Shown here piece after piece: positions 8,890 to 12,493 of a DNA stretch of 12,493 nt. The first letter of the stretch is position 1. Each line of letters opens with the position of its first letter. Position numbers and translations under genes: made by a program. Source of the DNA: Fragilaria radians (taxonomy: Eukaryota; Bacillariophyta; Fragilariophyceae; Fragilariales; Fragilariaceae); the NCBI GenBank assembly GCA_900642245.1, contig CAAAJI010000823.1, forward strand, positions 12,644-25,136, read 5' to 3'. The notes under the pieces were generated by a model that did no database searches, was not told the origin of the DNA, and worked only from the letters and a program-made list of their open reading frames with translations.

Positions 8890-9667
8890 TCATGTTTGGA
8901 GAGCTGTTATATCAAGTTCTTCCTGGAGTAAATTTACTTTTCTATATGCATTCCATTCATGATAGTGATTACAAGAAGATTGAAGCATTTCATGGGCAGT
9001 GGAAATATCACCTCTTGACAAGAGATATCTGGCATATCGTTCACGTGCAAATGCGGCTTCAAAGCAATGATGTTTTGAATCTGCCAGGGATATTGCTGCC
9101 TTAAATTTTTGTGTTGCCTCAGAATGGCGACAATGGGATAATGATGATAACTCAGCTTCCAATAAGAAAAGCTTGCTCCAAGAATCAGGCACTGCAGTAT
9201 TACAAATCCTCTTAATTTTTCTTCGATAATAGCAAGCTGTGATGAGACGCCTAGGATTTTTCCTACCTCTTTGTTTGCAAACAGCAATGTTTGCAATACC
9301 AATAAGCATGTAGTAGGATGCAAAGTCAAAAACTTCAAAAGGAAACTTCCTGCAAAACGTTTTACCAACATCAACTGTTTGCTGATAATTCCCTAACACC
9401 GCAGTAAAGAGAATTACCATGGATGCATTGAAATTCAACACAACATCATTTTGTGTAACATGATCATTAGAAAATAGAGATGTATCTTGTTCAGACATCA
9501 AAGTATCCATGATAAAAAAGAAGTTTGTCTGCATAAATATTGTAGCAATTAGAATGCCTGCTTGACAAATTTTCTACATAGTTCTGATGCTGTTCCTTGA
9601 TTTTTCCCAAGGGTATTCCAGAATCAAATAAAAAGTATAGGTACGTGAAAATATTGACCATGGCAAA
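8890..9667 (-). CDS. Copy 1 ATPase gene, exon 2 (helical repeats, frameshifted)
   Basis: Exon 2 follows the intron with FAMVNIFTYLYFLFDSG, matching copy 2 FAMVNIFVYLNYLFNSG. After about 40 codons the frame is lost. Copy 1 reads CATTCTAATTGCTACA where copy 2 reads CATTCCAATGCTACA, an extra T at about 9547. Read straight on, the protein ends soon afterwards at YFDV-stop, in the region around 9494. The lost frame resumes immediately and runs to 8890, carrying FDFASYYMLIGIANIA, AAFARERYARYLLSRG and YHEWNAYRKVNLLQ, all matching copy 2. These are paired-helix repeat motifs typical of the C-terminal arm of large AAA_16/TPR signalling proteins. Near the end, HDYED appears one frame away just past the TGA at 8890, opposite HDFEV in copy 2, suggesting a second 1-nt indel. 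Truncation would remove about 215 residues. Sequencing error is a live alternative. Confidence 0.7.
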
Positions 9668-9728
9668 CTGTTCTCAAATGTCAGTCATTGAAGCGAATGA
9701 GCATTCTATCCATAACTATGACACCTAC
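9668..9728 (-). other. Spliceosomal intron of copy 1 (61 nt, phase 0)
   Basis: The donor is GAG|GTAGGT and the acceptor AACAG|TTTGCC on the minus strand. It splits the same codon boundary (after GDIE) as the 63-nt intron of copy 2. Unspliced reading runs 15 codons into the intron (VGVIVMDRML) to a TGA at 9681-9683, which is why the raw frame appears to end there. Confidence 0.9.
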
Positions 9729-12086
9729 CTCAATATCTCCTGTTTCCAAGGCAATTTGGTAACCACGAAATAACTGATCAATGGCTTCCTGAATCGGTCG
9801 ATGCCATCCATGAATAAAGCCATAGACTATGGCGTACAAACGTGGTATCCAGGATCTTCCTTGAAAACGATCTAGGAGCTTCAAGCTCAAGTCTCCCATT
9901 CGAATTCCATCTGACATATTACGGTGGTTACTAACAAGAAGGATACCAAGTAATCCAAAGGCCACAGAAGATTCTGCAGACATACCAAATTTGAGACTAA
10001 CTTCAATCATTCTTAAGGCAATTAGCGGAACAAGCAAGGGGCGTAGAATGAAAGTCGAAGGAAACAAGACATTCATGATCTTCAAGCAGGCTGCTGCATG
10101 TTCATTTGTTATAATGGGCATTCGTAAGATCATTTCATCTGATTTTGCTTTGAGTATCACCTTTACCTTTACATATGCAGAAAGCAAATGTCGACGCTTT
10201 GGGTGTAACGGAAATCGTTCACCCAATTGTTCTAAAAGTCCCAGTCCCAGGGTAATCGCTTCGGATGGCTGATCGTTTGATCCAAGCATGTAGAGCTTTG
10301 TGGAGAATGCCTGCAGCTTATCCTCAAATGATGTTGCCTTATTCAATACTTGAGTTATTATAACGTCAACCCGTTTGAAGTCTCCACAAGCATAAAATAT
10401 TTCTGCAGCAGCATTGTATATCTGAAGTGAAAGAGCATATTCAGCTTCCCAGCAGTCTTCATTTAACATTTTTATGGCAAAGTCAATGAATTGTTCGGCT
10501 GATGTAACGCTAGTCCAAGTGACAGCCTTTCGTGCTGCATCAAGTGCCAAGGCTGCAAATGAGTGTCTCTCCTGATCTCGGATGTAATCTACACCTTGAA
10601 TCACAAGACGTACAATTGCAATTAGGTTTGACTGCAGATCATAATCACTTAAATTTTGAATTAGCTTGCGAGCTATTGACAAATGCAATTTGTGAATTTC
10701 CTTTGTGCCACCTATGTGATCCATGACAGCTTGATGCATAGTATTGTTAATAAAGGCAAATTCTTTCACGCTGAATGAATTTGAGACTTTCCTAACAGTA
10801 CTCATTATCTTTGAATCATGTTTATTGACAGAACATGTTACAATATCTGCCTTGGTTGCATCTTCAAGATGGCTTACGACATCGTAGGAAATTACACACG
10901 ATACAAGACCCGAATTAATATGATAGCCTAGACAAGCTGCAACATGCAGCACTTGAATTGTCTCGCTCGAAATGTTTTGCAGCCGCATTGATGCGTAATC
11001 AGCTGCAGAAGAGCACATCTCGATGGATTGTTGTATTAAGCGATCCTTCATGGTAACCTCCCAAGATTTTGTCAGCCTACTGTAATTTATACAGGAATTG
11101 TCCAAAAGATACCTTAATAGCTCTTTTGTATACAGCGGATGTCCGTTGGTTCGAGTGTAAAGATAATGACTGACACGAATAGTTGATTCAGGAGCCGTGG
11201 TGCCCAATACATAGTCAACCCAATTCGTTAATGCATTCTGGTCCAAATTTTCCATTGTCATTTCAAACACATGTAATTTTCGATTTGATTTCAAATCATT
11301 TATTCCCTGTTTCCAAAACAAGGCTTCCTCACCCTCATCCCATGGATGGTTGTAGGAGAGAACAAACGACATGCCTTCCGTTGAAACAAATGTGGATTGT
11401 ATAAGATTTAGGATCCATTGAAACGAAATATTGTCAATCCAATGTAAATCATCCACCCAAATAAATAGAGGAAAGTCCTTAGAAGAGAATGCTACAAGAA
11501 ACTTGAGGAGAAGTCCCCAATTACATTTGTCATTCGAATCTTCTTGAACGATATTCGTTTCAATTCCAAAAAATGATGTAAGAATTGGCCAACACTGAAT
11601 TAAAATTCCGATTTCTTTAGAATCCAAACAATTTTGTACTCGAGACTTTAGACTATCTACTTTATCGGATTCACAGCTGAGAATGTCCTGAACCCACTTG
11701 GGAAGTGCATTGGTAAATCCAGAATATAATTGTAACATTGCTTGCCTTTCGCATGTCCATTCAAGTAATGTACCATTCGTCTGTCGTAATTCATCTCGAA
11801 ACGAATTCACCAATGCTGTCTTTCCACAACCAGTGTCGCCTTTTATAATGGCAATGTTGACCTTTCTGTTATCAAGTGAATTGTTGAATGTATCAAATAA
11901 GCATCGTTGTCGTTCTTCTCGACCAAAGATTTTCTTACACGAGTTTATTCGTTCAATTGGTTCGTCTATGTTTAGTTCTAGAAAGCTTCTATCAATGATG
12001 GATGGAAGACCTTCTTCATCTTGGCTTTCATGAACGGTAGCAGCGAGGTTCATTGTCATGGAAAACAATATGTTAAGGTTAAACAT
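9729..12086 (-). CDS. AAA/STAND-type ATPase with helical repeats, copy 1, exon 1
   Basis: The exon is 786 uninterrupted codons. It opens with a short unconserved leader, then FGREERQ at about residues 54-60, the usual entry motif of AAA_16/Orc1-like STAND NTPases. The P-loop GDTGCGKT is at 83-90 and the Walker B region PLFIWVDDLHWID at 206-218. NGHPLYTKELLRYLL at 314-328 is the conserved post-NTPase motif. VLHVAACLGYHI (379-390) and KEFAFINNTMHQAVMDHI (441-458) resemble the winged-helix and arm region of such ATPases. From about 500 onward it is alpha-helical, TPR-like repeat. From family knowledge, such proteins switch on nucleotide exchange and relay to a fused or partner output domain; none is visible here. 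The ATG at 12086 follows a same-frame TAG by 6 nt; Met10 and Met12 are alternatives, and an upstream exon cannot be excluded because homology to copy 2 begins only near residue 17-24. The length, intact motifs and 786 open codons argue for recent purifying selection. Confidence 0.85.
11817..11840 (-). other. Walker A (P-loop) codons of copy 1
   Basis: GDTGCGKT matches GxxGxGKT, the ATP phosphate-binding loop with its invariant Lys and Thr. Copy 2 keeps the equivalent GGTGCGKT but has a stop codon a few residues later. Confidence 0.9.
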
Positions 12087-12287
12087 ATTGGACTAGTAGA
12101 TACTGATACAGTACCGTTTCGCTTCTTTCGTCATTGTTAACAGTTACCCTGAATACATGATACCTTTTGTCTTTTTTCTTCACGACAGAACTTACCTTTT
12201 CTACGATGTACATTGACCGTTATTCCCATATCTGTTGAGAGTTGAAGCGGACTTGGTGATTTCAGGCATCATGAAACCTCTCTGATT
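12087..12287. other. 5' flank of the copy 1 ATPase gene
   Basis: This is the presumed promoter or 5' UTR, or an intron if the gene has an upstream exon. A TAG in the gene's frame sits 6 nt before the ATG. A possible acceptor (CTAG before TCCAATATG) also lies there. No TATA box, initiator or repeated motif shared with the upstream flank of copy 2 was identified. Confidence 0.35.
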
Positions 12288-12493
12288 CTAAAAACATGTA
12301 TCTACAATAATGAATGCAACATCAGCCCTATCCAAAATTTTATGATATTGCCCTTTCTGGATGTTTACTTTCAATTGAGTAATGATTCTTCTGATTTGAA
12401 CCAACCTGTCATTTATATACTTTGTTATACACTTTTGCTTCAAGGCTTTTATCATGCATGACCTTTGGAGTAGCTTCACTAGTTTTATCAGTA
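12288..12493 (-). other. Small ORF open to the window edge, possible exon
   Basis: A minus-strand frame enters at the right edge (LIKLVKLL) and stays open for about 67 codons to TAG at 12288-12290. Within it the first ATG is at 12455 (MIKALKQKC). The product is basic and helix-rich, with no recognised motif. It could be the 3' end of a neighbouring gene. It could also be an upstream exon of copy 1, since a GTAGATA donor-like site occurs near its end and an AG acceptor lies before 12086. Or it could be chance: an ORF of this length is not significant in such DNA. Confidence 0.15.

Noticed and set aside
8934..9374. 146-codon minus-strand ORF
   Set aside because: It overlaps copy 1 exon 2 in another frame; the 8890-9534 frame is the one that matches copy 2.
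9494..9555. Programmed ribosomal frameshifting in copy 1
   Set aside because: No slippery heptamer or obvious downstream structure at the shift; a plain 1-nt insertion relative to copy 2 is simpler.
9681..9728. Protein continuation VGVIVMDRML after GDIE in copy 1
   Set aside because: This is intron read-through; a GT-AG intron at the same codon in copy 2 shows where the exon ends.
9991..12033. Plus-strand ORFs of 64-111 codons opposite copy 1
   Set aside because: They lie antisense to a 786-codon conserved exon and show no domain of their own.
1..12493. tRNA, rRNA, CRISPR array or bacterial operon signals
   Set aside because: No cloverleaf with a proper T-loop motif, no rRNA-like stretch and no regularly spaced short repeats were seen; introns and gene spacing argue for a eukaryote.

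Overview
The window looks like nuclear DNA from an AT-rich microbial eukaryote, most likely a diatom or another stramenopile. The supports are short GT-AG introns (61 and 63 nt), low gene density with long non-coding stretches, codon-repeat microsatellites inside a coding region, and a degenerate Ty1/copia-type integrase of the kind abundant in diatom genomes. There are no bacterial operons, ribosome-binding sites, RNA genes or CRISPR-like arrays. The organism assignment is inference.

Layout, left to right. Positions 43-344 hold two imperfect tandem units of about 151 bp. Positions 387-893 (minus) encode a 168-residue acidic single-pass membrane protein of unknown function, with a short hairpin in its upstream flank. 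Positions 994 to about 4170 contain no gene I can support; part of it (2650-3600) has scattered splice-like signals and short coding-like runs. Positions 4174-6947 (minus) are a broken gene for a large AAA/STAND-type ATPase with helical repeats. Positions 6948-8179 hold nothing recognisable. Positions 8180-8640 (minus) are a Ty1/copia integrase remnant. Positions 8890-12086 (minus) are a second, much better preserved member of the same ATPase family. The right edge has only a small ORF open to the window end.

The two ATPase genes are tandem paralogues in the same orientation with the same architecture: P-loop NTPase, a middle region, then a long helical-repeat region. They share a phase-0 intron at exactly the same codon. 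The right-hand copy (copy 1) has a clean 786-codon first exon but a 1-nt insertion in exon 2. The left-hand copy (copy 2) carries a homopolymer frameshift, a CGA-to-TGA nonsense change in the arginine codon shortly after the P-loop, a second frameshift, a change in the second Walker B acid and an in-frame loss of about 170 residues. Neither copy shows a recognisable effector or output domain inside the window. The likeliest story is birth-and-death evolution of a signalling STAND ATPase family, with a retroelement remnant between the copies. Whether copy 1 is a recent pseudogene or a victim of one sequencing error cannot be settled from the sequence alone.
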